Positions 37,308-46,000 of a stretch of DNA of 48,504 nt are shown here, in pieces. The notes beneath the pieces were generated by a model. That model did no database searches, had not been told where the DNA came from, and saw only the letters and a list, made by a program, of their open reading frames with translations. Within the stretch, counting starts at the first letter, position 1. Each line of letters starts with the position of its first letter. Source of the DNA: a virus; IMG/VR virus record IMGVR_UViG_3300009146_000016, positions 1 through 48,504 of that record. One strand, written 5' to 3'. Both the position numbers and the translations under genes were made by a program.

Positions 37308-37802
37308 ATGGCCAAAGCTAAGTTAACCCCTGTTGACAACCCTCCCCCGACTGACAATCTGGAAGGTGATGACTCCCTTGACGTTCTCGAACTCGACCAA
37401 AACCTTGACGACTACCCGGAGCCGGAGCTTCTGCCTCCTGCGTGGTACAAGGCTGAGATTCAGAATGTCACGCAGCGCACCAACCAGAAAGGTACTGGTC
37501 GGTACTATGCCGTCGAAATCGTGATCCCGCCGGAGAACTTCCCGCCGGACTACGACACCGACAATTGGCCGGACGGTCTGAAGCTCTTCTACAACCTTCT
37601 CCGTGTTCCGACTTCGGGCGACCGTCGCTCTGTCGCGAACATCAAGAGGTTCATGGCTTCTCTCGGTCTCGCCATCGACACGCCGCGCATCGATCCGAAC
37701 GAGTGGATCGGCCGTCCGGTTCGTGTCAAGGTCGAGCATGGTACGTGGGAAGGAAACCGCCGCGAGCAGATCGCTCGTAACGGTATCCAAGCGTCAGAAT
37801 AA
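37308..37802 (+). CDS. DUF669-like putative ssDNA-binding protein, 164 aa
   Basis: The acidic N-terminus (DSLDVLELDQNLDDYPEPEL) leads to a beta-rich core PAWYKAEIQNVTQRTNQKGTG and GRPVRVKVEHGTWEGNRREQ, typical of the DUF669 family found next to phage Sak4-like ATPases and thought to be an OB-fold single-strand-binding protein. AGGAG precedes ATG 37308. The region is visibly more G+C-rich than its neighbours. The stop is followed directly by a repeat copy and a hairpin. Confidence 0.75.
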   Translation: MAKAKLTPVDNPPPTDNLEGDDSLDVLELDQNLDDYPEPELLPPAWYKAEIQNVTQRTNQKGTGRYYAVEIVIPPENFPPDYDTDNWPDGLKLFYNLLRVPTSGDRRSVANIKRFMASLGLAIDTPRIDPNEWIGRPVRVKVEHGTWEGNRREQIARNGIQASE

Positions 37803-37818
37803 ACTTTAACTTAAAGCG
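37802..37818 (+). repeat. 17-bp palindromic repeat copy
   Basis: Core CTTT-AACTT-AAAG overlapping the stop of the DUF669-like gene and abutting the hairpin at 37819. Confidence 0.9.
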
Positions 37819-37848
37819 GAGACTGAGAGCGCGAATGCTCTCAGTCTC
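37819..37848 (+). promoter_or_regulatory. Perfect 12-bp hairpin before the helicase gene
   Basis: GAGACTGAGAGC pairs with GCTCTCAGTCTC around GCGAAT. Architecture (repeat, then 12-bp stem, six-base GCRAAT loop) is the same as at 27165-27206. No U-tract; AGGGG ribosome site and ATG 37863 follow. Confidence 0.68.
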
Positions 37849-37862
37849 TCTAGGGGTCTCAT

Positions 37863-39092
37863 ATGGATGAAGAAAAAGAAGTTAAGCTCTCGCTCGATCA
37901 AGCGGATGCCGTCGAGAACTGTCTCGACTTACGTGTCCGCATATACTCCGTCACGGGTGGAGCTGGCGTTGGAAAGACGCTTATCATGCGACATGTCCAC
38001 GACCAGCTTAGAGCGCTCAACCAGAGAGTATTACTTGCTGCTCCCACTGGACGTGCAGCTAAGCGTATTCAAGAAGCCACTGGTATCGAGGCTAAGACAA
38101 TTCATAGACTTCTTGAGTTTCCTGCGCCGTTCGAAGTTGATAACTCTGGAGGTAAAGTTAAGTTTGGTGAACCGAAAAGGAATAGACTCAACCCTCTACC
38201 GTGTGACTTTCTCCTCATTGACGAAGCGTCTATGATATCATCAAACCTATGGCGCCAGATCATGGAAGCCGTACCTACTCACGCAAACGTCCGGCTCTTT
38301 GGTGATATTAACCAACTCCCTCCCATCGATGATGAACTCCCAAACGGTCAATCCGTGTTTAAGAGGATGCTCGATGAACGCCCCAAGTCCCATCTACTGT
38401 ACAATTTTCGATCAGACGATAATCTTATCGAAAACGCTAACCGTATACTTCGAGGGTCCATCCCTCAGCGAGGAGATAAATTTGAAATCATCCTCACCAA
38501 CGATACTATTGGAGCCTTACGTGATTATACTCCGGCCAGTTTCCACACAACAGATCACCAAGTACTTACTCCAAAACGGGTCGGCCCAACTGGTTCAGTC
38601 AAATTGTCCTCAATCCTCCGTACCAAGTTCAACCTTGCCCTTGATAAACCGCATATTGAACTCGATAGACGCGATGACAACGAAACTCCTATAACTGTTA
38701 TCCGTGATGATAAGGTAATCTGGACCAAGAATGATTATATCCTCAACGTCATGAACGGTGAACTCGGTATCCTCGACGGTATAGATATGGAAGATGGGGA
38801 GTTAAGTCTAATCCTAGATGACAACCGACACATATCCATCCCCCCTACCATCAAGAATCCCTTTGGTTATTTCTACGATCCACGCAAACAGATCGACCTC
38901 GCATACTGCATGACCACACACAAGGCACAAGGCTCTGAGTTTGATTCCATCATCTACGTAATGTCTCGCTCTCAGGCATGGATGCTTAACCGTAACAACT
39001 TCTATACAGGTGTAACTCGTGCGCGTCACCACGTCACTGTCATCTGTGATCGTCACGCATTATCTTACGCCATGCGAAGGCCAAAAGGATGA
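37863..39092 (+). CDS. RecD/Dda-like superfamily 1 DNA helicase, 409 aa
   Basis: SF1 motifs in order: TGGAGVGKTL (motif I, residues 31-40), APTGRAAKRI (Ia, about 60), FLLIDEASM (II, about 116-124), LFGDINQLPPI (III), YNFRSDDNL (IV-like), MTTHKAQGSEFD (V) and YTGVTRAR (VI). This is a complete RecD2/Dda-type helicase, expected to unwind DNA at the fork. The gene follows a long hairpin and overlaps the next gene by 4 bases. Confidence 0.85.
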   Translation: MDEEKEVKLSLDQADAVENCLDLRVRIYSVTGGAGVGKTLIMRHVHDQLRALNQRVLLAAPTGRAAKRIQEATGIEAKTIHRLLEFPAPFEVDNSGGKVKFGEPKRNRLNPLPCDFLLIDEASMISSNLWRQIMEAVPTHANVRLFGDINQLPPIDDELPNGQSVFKRMLDERPKSHLLYNFRSDDNLIENANRILRGSIPQRGDKFEIILTNDTIGALRDYTPASFHTTDHQVLTPKRVGPTGSVKLSSILRTKFNLALDKPHIELDRRDDNETPITVIRDDKVIWTKNDYILNVMNGELGILDGIDMEDGELSLILDDNRHISIPPTIKNPFGYFYDPRKQIDLAYCMTTHKAQGSEFDSIIYVMSRSQAWMLNRNNFYTGVTRARHHVTVICDRHALSYAMRRPKG

Positions 39093-39652
39093 ACGCCTAC
39101 TACATCTTGCTCAACGGTCCTCCAGAGTGCGGAAAGTCAACAATAGCGCGTGAGGCTGTTCGTATCCTCACGCGCTCTGGCTACACTGTCAAGCATGAAT
39201 CTATCGCAGGACCGATGAAGCAGTTCATAGCAAACCTACTCGGCCTAGCCTATTCCTCTGTACCGAAAGACTCATACCACGATGTGCTAGAGGAAACTCC
39301 ACGCGAATTTCTCATCCGTCTCTCTGAAGATTACCTCAAGCCTAACTACGGTACTAACTTCTTTGGTGCTGCGCTCTATGACCGTACAAGCCACGTATCC
39401 CGGCGCACTATACATATCATAGACGATGCTGGCTTTGACGCAGAGATCAAACCTCTACCACGGAGGCATGTATGTCTCGTGCGTATCATGCGCCCAGGCT
39501 TCGGCTATCATGCTGATTCACGTAAGTACCTACCTAAGCCAGACTGGACACTAATCAACGACGCCGATCTTAAAAAAGCTTTATCTTTGACCCAAGATAT
39601 GGTACAATATGCTTTAAGTAAATGGAGGATGCCCGATGCAACCAAACTTTAA
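39089..39652 (+). CDS. P-loop nucleotide kinase, dNMP kinase-like, 187 aa
   Basis: The P-loop is GPPECGKST (residues 10-18). RPGFGYHADSRKYLP and the length fit the phage deoxynucleoside monophosphate kinase/AAA_33-type P-loop kinases that raise dNTP supply. ATGA overlap with the helicase gene. The stop is CTT TAA inside a repeat copy. Substrate cannot be told from the sequence. Confidence 0.65.
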   Translation: MNAYYILLNGPPECGKSTIAREAVRILTRSGYTVKHESIAGPMKQFIANLLGLAYSSVPKDSYHDVLEETPREFLIRLSEDYLKPNYGTNFFGAALYDRTSHVSRRTIHIIDDAGFDAEIKPLPRRHVCLVRIMRPGFGYHADSRKYLPKPDWTLINDADLKKALSLTQDMVQYALSKWRMPDATKL

Positions 39653-39661
39653 CTTAAAGTT
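39645..39661 (+). repeat. 17-bp palindromic repeat copy supplying a stop codon
   Basis: Full consensus AACTTTAACTTAAAGTT; CTT TAA ends the kinase gene. Confidence 0.92.
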
Positions 39662-39675
39662 AGGATCGCAGTACC

Positions 39676-39900
39676 ATGATAAAGCTCATAGTAAAAGCGT
39701 GCCTCGTACTCAACCCTTCTATGTGCTTACCGCCAGTTGAAGTCATTCCTGAAACAGGAGATATCTCTTCAATAACCTCTTGTATGATGGGTGGTTCTAT
39801 CTATGGCGCTCGAATAGGCAATGCAGATTACTACGTCAAAGTATTCTGCGGCCAATACCCCGATGACTTATCAGAATACCTACGGGAGAAAGTTAAATGA
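39676..39900 (+). CDS. Small cysteine-containing hypothetical protein, 74 aa
   Basis: MIKLIVKACLVLNPSMCLPP, then TSCMMGGSIYGA and FCGQYP: four cysteines spread through a short alpha/beta protein. Similar small proteins occur beside phage polymerase genes, but I cannot name the family. AGGA precedes ATG 39676, and the stop overlaps the polymerase start (ATGA). Confidence 0.6.
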   Translation: MIKLIVKACLVLNPSMCLPPVEVIPETGDISSITSCMMGGSIYGARIGNADYYVKVFCGQYPDDLSEYLREKVK

Positions 39901-42371
39901 ATGTGATTAAGAAACCTATAGCTTCGAGAGCAGAACTCCGACGTTTCTTCGACCTCGAAGCTAGAGAGCTAGGACTAGAAACCCAAATCTTCTCCGACGG
40001 TCCTCTATCATCTGAGGTCGCGGTCATCGGAGAGGGCCCAGGAGAAAGTGAGATACGTCATGGCATTCCCTTCGCAGGAGGTTCGGGATCGACTCTGCTT
40101 ACTGAACTCCGTAAGTATAGTCTTGCTCGTCATAATACTTATATCACAAATGTTGTCAAACGACAGATCAGTCTCTCTTCGAAGGGTGACGCCCGACACG
40201 CCGTCAGCCGACCAGAACTATCCAAATGGATATCCCTTCTACACTGGGAACTGGAACAACTTCCAAACCTACGATATATCCTTCTCATGGGAAATTACGC
40301 CATCGAAGCACTTCTGCATCACCAGGGTGTTACAGAATGGCGAGGCTCTGTCCTTGACTATGACCTGCCTAATACAGGACGGAGTGTTAAACTCGTACTC
40401 ACCTTTAACCCTGCGTATGTCTTGCGGGAACCCAAGCTTCACCCCGTTTTCAAAATGGACTTGTATAAGCTCGGGCGAGTAATAGCAGGAAAGTGGAAGC
40501 CACATGAAATCCGTCCGATCATCAATCCGGATATTAGGGCTGTACGAAAGTACCTATTGGAGGTTGCTAACTCCCCAAACCCAGTTGCGCTTGATATCGA
40601 GACTACTAGCCGACAAGTCGCTTGCATCGGACTTGCGATCGACCCTCATGAAGCAATGTGCATCAATCTCCGAGACGATAAGATTAACCGATTCGACCTC
40701 CATGAAGAGATAGAGATACTGCGTAGTATCCAATCTATTCTATCTAAGAAGAAGGTTATAGCGCAGAACGGTATCTTCGACTCCTACTACCTCTGGCAGC
40801 GACTGAACCTCAAGTTCACCTGCAACTTCGACACGATGCTCGCACACCATCTGCTCTATCCACAACTCCCACACTCTCTCGCGTTCCTCACCACACAGTA
40901 CACCACCCATCCATACTACAAAGACGAAGGTAAGATGTGGAAAGAAGGTGGTGACGTGGATATGTTCTGGCGTTACAACTGCAAGGACGCTGCGCTCACC
41001 TACCATATCCACACAGCTTTAACTAAAAGTTTGATCGACAAGAAGCTCTATGACTTCTTCAACAACCACGTCATGCGTATCCAGCCGCACCTGATTCAGG
41101 CTACGGTTCACGGTATAGCTTGTGATATGAACTTGAAAGAGAGGCTAAAAGAGGAACTCAGAGAAGATGTTTACGCTATTAAGAGAGAACTTAACCGTCT
41201 CGTTCAAGATGCTGTGGAAGACCCTGACTACGAGCTTAATCCAAACTCGCCCGCTCAACTCAGTGATCTTCTTTTTAAGCGACTACGGCTTCGCGGTCGT
41301 GGCTTTTCGACAGACGCGACTAATCGCGCTCGGATGCTTATTGATGCACGGACAAACGACTTGGCGAAAGAAATCCTCACTACGATCGACAAGTTCAAAG
41401 CAGAAGCTAAGTTCCTTAACACCTATGTCGAGAGTGAAGTTGACGAAGATGGTCGCTTCAGGACAGTATACAAGCAACACGGAGTATCTAAAGCCCCAGG
41501 CAGATTATCGTCCAGTCAAACCATTGACGGAACGGGAATGAATTTACAGAACCAACCTCGTCGAGGCTATGAAATGTTCATGGCTGATCCGGGCTGCGTG
41601 TTCATCTACCTCGACGCATCACAAGCAGAAGCCCGCGTTGTAGGATGGTACTATGACATCGAAAAATGGAAAGAAGATTTTGAGCGTGCAAGACGCGACA
41701 AATCCTTTGACTGTCATCGAGCACTTGCGAGCGACATGTTCAAAATTCCTTATGAAGAGACCCCAACTGAGGATCATGATAAAAACAACCGCCCTACTAG
41801 GAGATACATCGCCAAACGCTGTAGGCATGGACTTAATTATCGTATGCAAGCGAACCGACTTTCAGAAGTTACTGGCCTTCCTTACCATGAAGCGCGACGT
41901 GCTTGGCATATCTACCATTCACTTACCCCCGAGCTTAGGCGCGGATGGCAGAAGGAGGAAGAGAAGGCTAGGCGCACAAAAGAACTCGTCAACGCCTACG
42001 GAAGACCTTGGAAGATTATTCAGAGAGTGGATGAAAGAGTCCTTGAATCAATCGTAGCGTTCTATCCACAGAGTACCATCGGAGACCACGTTCAGAGAGC
42101 ATGGTACATGGCAGAGGAGGACGAAGCATGGCCCACCGGCAAGGCTCGCGTAGCCATGAACATTCACGATGCCCTGATTGGGATTGCGGAACCACAAGTG
42201 GCGAAGAAAGCGCTTTCGATTCTGAAATCACATATGGAGAATCCGATCTTGATAACTAACCTCTACAACACCAAGACCGAACCTCTCATCATCCCCGCTG
42301 AGTGCAAGATATCTCAACCAGATGAGAACGGAATCCATCGCTGGTCCGGCCTGAAAGCTGTCGAGCTTTAA
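39897..42371 (+). CDS. DNA polymerase: UDG-like domain, 3'-5' exonuclease and family A polymerase, 824 aa
   Basis: The N-terminal part (about 40-190) is a uracil-DNA-glycosylase family 4-like domain: VIGEGPGESE, IPFAGGSG, YITNVVKRQ, LMGNYAIEALL and TFNPAYVL. A DnaQ-like proofreading domain follows (LDIETTS near 232-238, AQNGIFDSYYL, YNCKDAALTYH), with the catalytic Asp/Glu intact. The family A polymerase has motif A YLDASQAEAR (about 574), motif B RRYIAKRCRHGLNYRMQ (about 634) and motif C NIHDALIG (about 755). UDG-PolA fusions exist in some other phages. Contains a stop-avoiding repeat copy (TALTKSL) and ends in another. Confidence 0.9.
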   Translation: MNVIKKPIASRAELRRFFDLEARELGLETQIFSDGPLSSEVAVIGEGPGESEIRHGIPFAGGSGSTLLTELRKYSLARHNTYITNVVKRQISLSSKGDARHAVSRPELSKWISLLHWELEQLPNLRYILLMGNYAIEALLHHQGVTEWRGSVLDYDLPNTGRSVKLVLTFNPAYVLREPKLHPVFKMDLYKLGRVIAGKWKPHEIRPIINPDIRAVRKYLLEVANSPNPVALDIETTSRQVACIGLAIDPHEAMCINLRDDKINRFDLHEEIEILRSIQSILSKKKVIAQNGIFDSYYLWQRLNLKFTCNFDTMLAHHLLYPQLPHSLAFLTTQYTTHPYYKDEGKMWKEGGDVDMFWRYNCKDAALTYHIHTALTKSLIDKKLYDFFNNHVMRIQPHLIQATVHGIACDMNLKERLKEELREDVYAIKRELNRLVQDAVEDPDYELNPNSPAQLSDLLFKRLRLRGRGFSTDATNRARMLIDARTNDLAKEILTTIDKFKAEAKFLNTYVESEVDEDGRFRTVYKQHGVSKAPGRLSSSQTIDGTGMNLQNQPRRGYEMFMADPGCVFIYLDASQAEARVVGWYYDIEKWKEDFERARRDKSFDCHRALASDMFKIPYEETPTEDHDKNNRPTRRYIAKRCRHGLNYRMQANRLSEVTGLPYHEARRAWHIYHSLTPELRRGWQKEEEKARRTKELVNAYGRPWKIIQRVDERVLESIVAFYPQSTIGDHVQRAWYMAEEDEAWPTGKARVAMNIHDALIGIAEPQVAKKALSILKSHMENPILITNLYNTKTEPLIIPAECKISQPDENGIHRWSGLKAVEL
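41015..41031 (+). repeat. Intragenic palindromic repeat copy in the polymerase, stop-avoiding variant
   Basis: Core CTTT-AACTA-AAAG read as (A)LTKSL; consensus would give TAA in frame. Confidence 0.88.
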
Positions 42372-42380
42372 CTTAAAGCC
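42364..42380 (+). repeat. 17-bp palindromic repeat copy supplying a stop codon
   Basis: Core CTTT-AACTT-AAAG; CTT TAA ends the polymerase gene. Confidence 0.9.
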
Positions 42381-42428
42381 GCGCGAAGCGCACGAATACC
42401 CAACGGTTCTTCCCAGGAGTTCACCAAC

Positions 42429-42689
42429 ATGATCGAAATTGTTCTCCCTGATGGCACTCGATACATGCTGAACGCTCTTCAAATCTGCTGCGTCTCTCTC
42501 ATCGACTTTGGCTCTATCGGCGATCCAAAGAAACGCTGGTGCGTAGTCCACTGGTCCGGTGGCGGACAAATGAAACTAGACGGCACTATGTATGATGAGG
42601 TTATCAGGCTATGGCGCGAGAAACTAGCGAGGTACTACGTTCCATCCTTATCCGAGCCGGTGTTGCCGGAATTCGACAACGGGACATAA
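42429..42689 (+). CDS. Hypothetical early protein, 86 aa
   Basis: Beta-rich start (MIEIVLPDGTRYMLNALQIC) with three cysteines and a helical end. CCCAGGAG precedes ATG 42429. Its end overlaps the next gene by 79 bases. Function unknown. Confidence 0.58.
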   Translation: MIEIVLPDGTRYMLNALQICCVSLIDFGSIGDPKKRWCVVHWSGGGQMKLDGTMYDEVIRLWREKLARYYVPSLSEPVLPEFDNGT

Positions 42690-42850
42690 CGCACCAGATG
42701 AGGAACACGGCTTATGCGGCTAGCTTCCTACCGCTCTTAGAGCGATGGCGGAAAGCCGGAGCCGTACAAAGATTCCAGATCGTAGGAGAGTCACATCGAC
42801 CCACTACGATCTGGAGGGCTACAGATAAGATCATGAACATCAAACTTTAA
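42611..42850 (+). CDS. Small helix-turn-helix-like protein, 79 aa
   Basis: ETSEVLRSILIRAGVAGIRQ followed by RDITHQMRNTAYAASFLPLL and a strand pair (RFQIVGESHRPTTIWRAT) looks like a winged helix. Late position in the early block suggests a regulator, perhaps of the switch to late transcription. Ends on CTT TAA inside a repeat copy. Confidence 0.58.
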   Translation: MARETSEVLRSILIRAGVAGIRQRDITHQMRNTAYAASFLPLLERWRKAGAVQRFQIVGESHRPTTIWRATDKIMNIKL

Positions 42851-42859
42851 CTTAAAGTG
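42843..42859 (+). repeat. 17-bp palindromic repeat copy supplying a stop codon
   Basis: Core CTTT-AACTT-AAAG; CTT TAA ends the 79 aa gene; GGAG follows at once for the gene at 42869. Confidence 0.9.
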
Positions 42860-42868
42860 GAGATTCGA

Positions 42869-43093
42869 ATGGACAGAGAAGCCTTCATCAAAGCCTACTG
42901 TATCTCAGCCATATCCGGCTCAGCGAACGCCCGAGGTATCACGAAACCCTGGGAGGTCGTCGAAGACGCTGAAGCCATGTGGGCTGCGCTCGATACTCAA
43001 GACTCAAACAAAGTCCTATCCGGTGTAGAGGATGTTCGCTCCAAACGTAACCGTGCTACTCGGGTGGCGGCGAAGCTTCCTCCTCAGGCTTAA
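42869..43093 (+). CDS. Last early gene, hypothetical protein, 74 aa
   Basis: MDREAFIKAYCISAISGSAN from ATG 42869, with GGAG upstream; a GTG at 42857 would add four residues. Helical, basic C-terminus (RSKRNRATRVAAKLPPQA). Its last 38 bases overlap, tail to tail, the end of the 1479 aa late gene on the other strand. Confidence 0.58.
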   Translation: MDREAFIKAYCISAISGSANARGITKPWEVVEDAEAMWAALDTQDSNKVLSGVEDVRSKRNRATRVAAKLPPQA

Positions 43094-46000
43094 GTAGCTC
43101 TTCTAACAAGCCCGGTGGCGGAGGTATAGGTGCCTCACTGTATGGATCAAGGTCAAACAAATTGACCTTGATCTCTTTTTTTGCCAAGCTCGACAGGAGT
43201 TTATTCAAGCTATTATTAGCAGACTCTTCACTCATTTCCATCTGCTTCAGATACATGAGTCTCTTCTTCTCAAAGTGGTTCGTCACCTTGATAATGTCTG
43301 AGCTACTCTTAGGATTGACAGCTAGGAGAAGTCGTTTCGTTGCTCCATCTGGTAGCTCAGTCAGGCTCTCTTTCCACTTTCCAATCTTCCCTTCGTCAAG
43401 CCACTTCAAGCTCTGGACGGCCTTAGTCGTCAGGTTCAAGTTATCCGTCATGGTCTTGAACTGCATATTGTTTGTCTTAAAGTGGTTGTGCATGGTCTGT
43501 AAGCCAGCCGCTACCATCCAGTTCTGGATCGGCCTCTTCGGCGGTAGGCCAGGTCTAGTCGGGTCCATACCTTCCTCACCTTCGCTCACAGGAGTAAACT
43601 CGGCGCTCGTCAGTTGAGCCAGATATGCTTCTGCGCTCGCTTTATCACTGAAAATCCCGTAGTTATTATTCTTCAGATACTTCAAGGTATCTTTACTACC
43701 ACTGAAGTCTCCGCTCTTCTTCAACAAGCTCCGCATGTTATCTCGCATAGTAGGATAGACTGCAAACGTCCCATCGGTTAGTCCTACCACAGCAGCTTTA
43801 ACAGGATTCCCCGGCTCAGTAAAAGGCCGATGCTCTAAATCCAGCGTCCCAGGTACAACCATACCGGGAGGATTACCTTGAGGCACATCCAACTTCCCAA
43901 AGCCAGTGATATCCTTTGGCGTCTTACTCGTCATCAGATTAGGGTATCTCCAGATTCGATAAAGGCTCTCCCACTCACGTATCTTAGCCGCCTTCTCGAC
44001 GTTCTGCATACCAAGCTCGGTGAACATCGTGCTTCTCTTCCCCTCAGAGAGAACTGGAATCCTCTGCTTCTGTTGGAAAGCAGCTTCCTTAACTGCGGCC
44101 TTCACATCACCCTCTTCTAAGAGTGAGTTCACAAAGCCCATGTAGGTTGCATGATTAGCACCGAACAAGGCCCGGAGACTAATTTCCAGATTATCTCCAA
44201 ACTTACCTAGCTTGTGCAACTGCGAATAAGGATTAGGTATCGGCTTGTATCCTTCTTGCCCAATGCCTACGATGTTACTAGGTGCTTGCATACCTGGGAA
44301 CACCCAAGGCGTAGCCGCAGCAAGCGACGGAGGAAACACCAGACCAAAGAACGTATTAAAGCTCGTCTTAGCTATGGTGCTAAGTTCACTTCCTCCACCG
44401 CGCAGGGCATAGTCCATACTCTGCATGAAACCATACGCCAGCGGTGCTATCTCAAGCGGGAACGGTATCTGAATCCCTTCCTCTGGCGGGCGTCCGGGCC
44501 AAGGCAGATACCACTTAGTAGCTTTATCGTACTCCGTCCGGCCCTCCATCATATAGTCCAGATACTCCTGACCGAGACTTGCCGTATATAAATAACTAGC
44601 CATCTGCGGCACACCCACACCTACCCACATGCGTGTCGTAAACGTCAGTGGGTCGTTCCAATAAGCCTTTCCGATGGCGCGGAAGCTCTGGACCATAGCG
44701 TTGTACCAAGGGGTAGAGGTAAGAGCAGCATGACTCAACCTGCCCGTGGTTTTCAGTATCCCCTTCGTGATAACATTTTCACCTACAATCCCGCTCTTAC
44801 CAACGCCATGTTGTAGCTCAGGACTCACACCAAAGGCTCTCGTCTTATTCGAGTATCGATCTCTAAACAACGGCCTCCCGGTCTTAGTCACGTCGCCGGT
44901 GATACCTTTCAGGTCCGCCACGACTCTATCTATGTCCCCTGGTTTTGTGGAACTTTTTCTTAAAGTTCTCTTCACATTCCTCGATGTAACACCATAGACG
45001 CCAGCGTTCTGGATGGAGTCGATCACGTTCCCCCATATCCTTGCTAATACTTTCCCTTCGTTAGGGATTTTATCAAACATCTTATCGATCTTAGTCTTTG
45101 CAGCTTGGACCTGCTGCTTAGAATAGCTCGTATCCACACCACCGGCTTGTTTCACAGCATAATAACCGGAAGTCTTATATGCGTGATGAACGTCATTCGC
45201 CCAGTTCTTTACGAATGTATCACCAAAGGTACTCTTCATCCACTTGATCGCAGGACTACTATCGCGCTGAACCGCGGCAACAAATCCCTCTCGCCCTTGA
45301 TTCCAGAGTTGCTCGAATATCTTGGCGAAGGCATGGGTCTGAGCAGCACCAGGCATAGGGATATATCTACCTCCGAGATATAGTCCCAAATGCCTATACT
45401 CTTTCGGTGTGGTGATCTGTGCTAGGTGTGTGTCACGGAGAAAGCGAGTCCAAGCAAAGCCAAAGGCTCCGTGCCCAGTAGTATTCCACTGGAACACTTT
45501 GCCCGGAGTAAGTAACCAAGAGTGTTGAGCCCAGTTAGGGTCGAAATGTAACGCATCAGCAAACGGCTGATTCGTGACATACCGCTCTCTCTTCCCTTTC
45601 CTAAACATAGTGACAGTCTTGCGGTGCCACGTAGGATTAGCTTGGTACTCTGACTCACTGATCTCCCTAAATAACTTCTTCCCTACATCATTAGAGAGAA
45701 ACATATCAATGACAGTACCACGGACGGAGTTAAGAATCCGGCTTCTCATTACATAGGTAGCCCAATTCTGCATGTTGTCATATGCTGGCAAATGCGGTCC
45801 CGGTCTGTTCTTGAAGCTCTCACTGTACTTGAACACATGGCTGATCTCCCCGGATAGGATATTAGGGAAGTGGCTTGTGTCTGGAACCATAGAGACAAAA
45901 CTACTATGGTTCTGTCTAGCGAAATTGGCATCCGCTCTCTTTACAATAGCATATTCACCATCCGCAGCGAAGTTAAGTAAGCCCTCGTTAATCTGCTTGA

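Noticed and set aside
39587-39610. TTGACC ... TACAAT as a promoter within the kinase gene
   Set aside because: Spacing between the two elements is only about 10 bases; only an extended -10 argument would remain.
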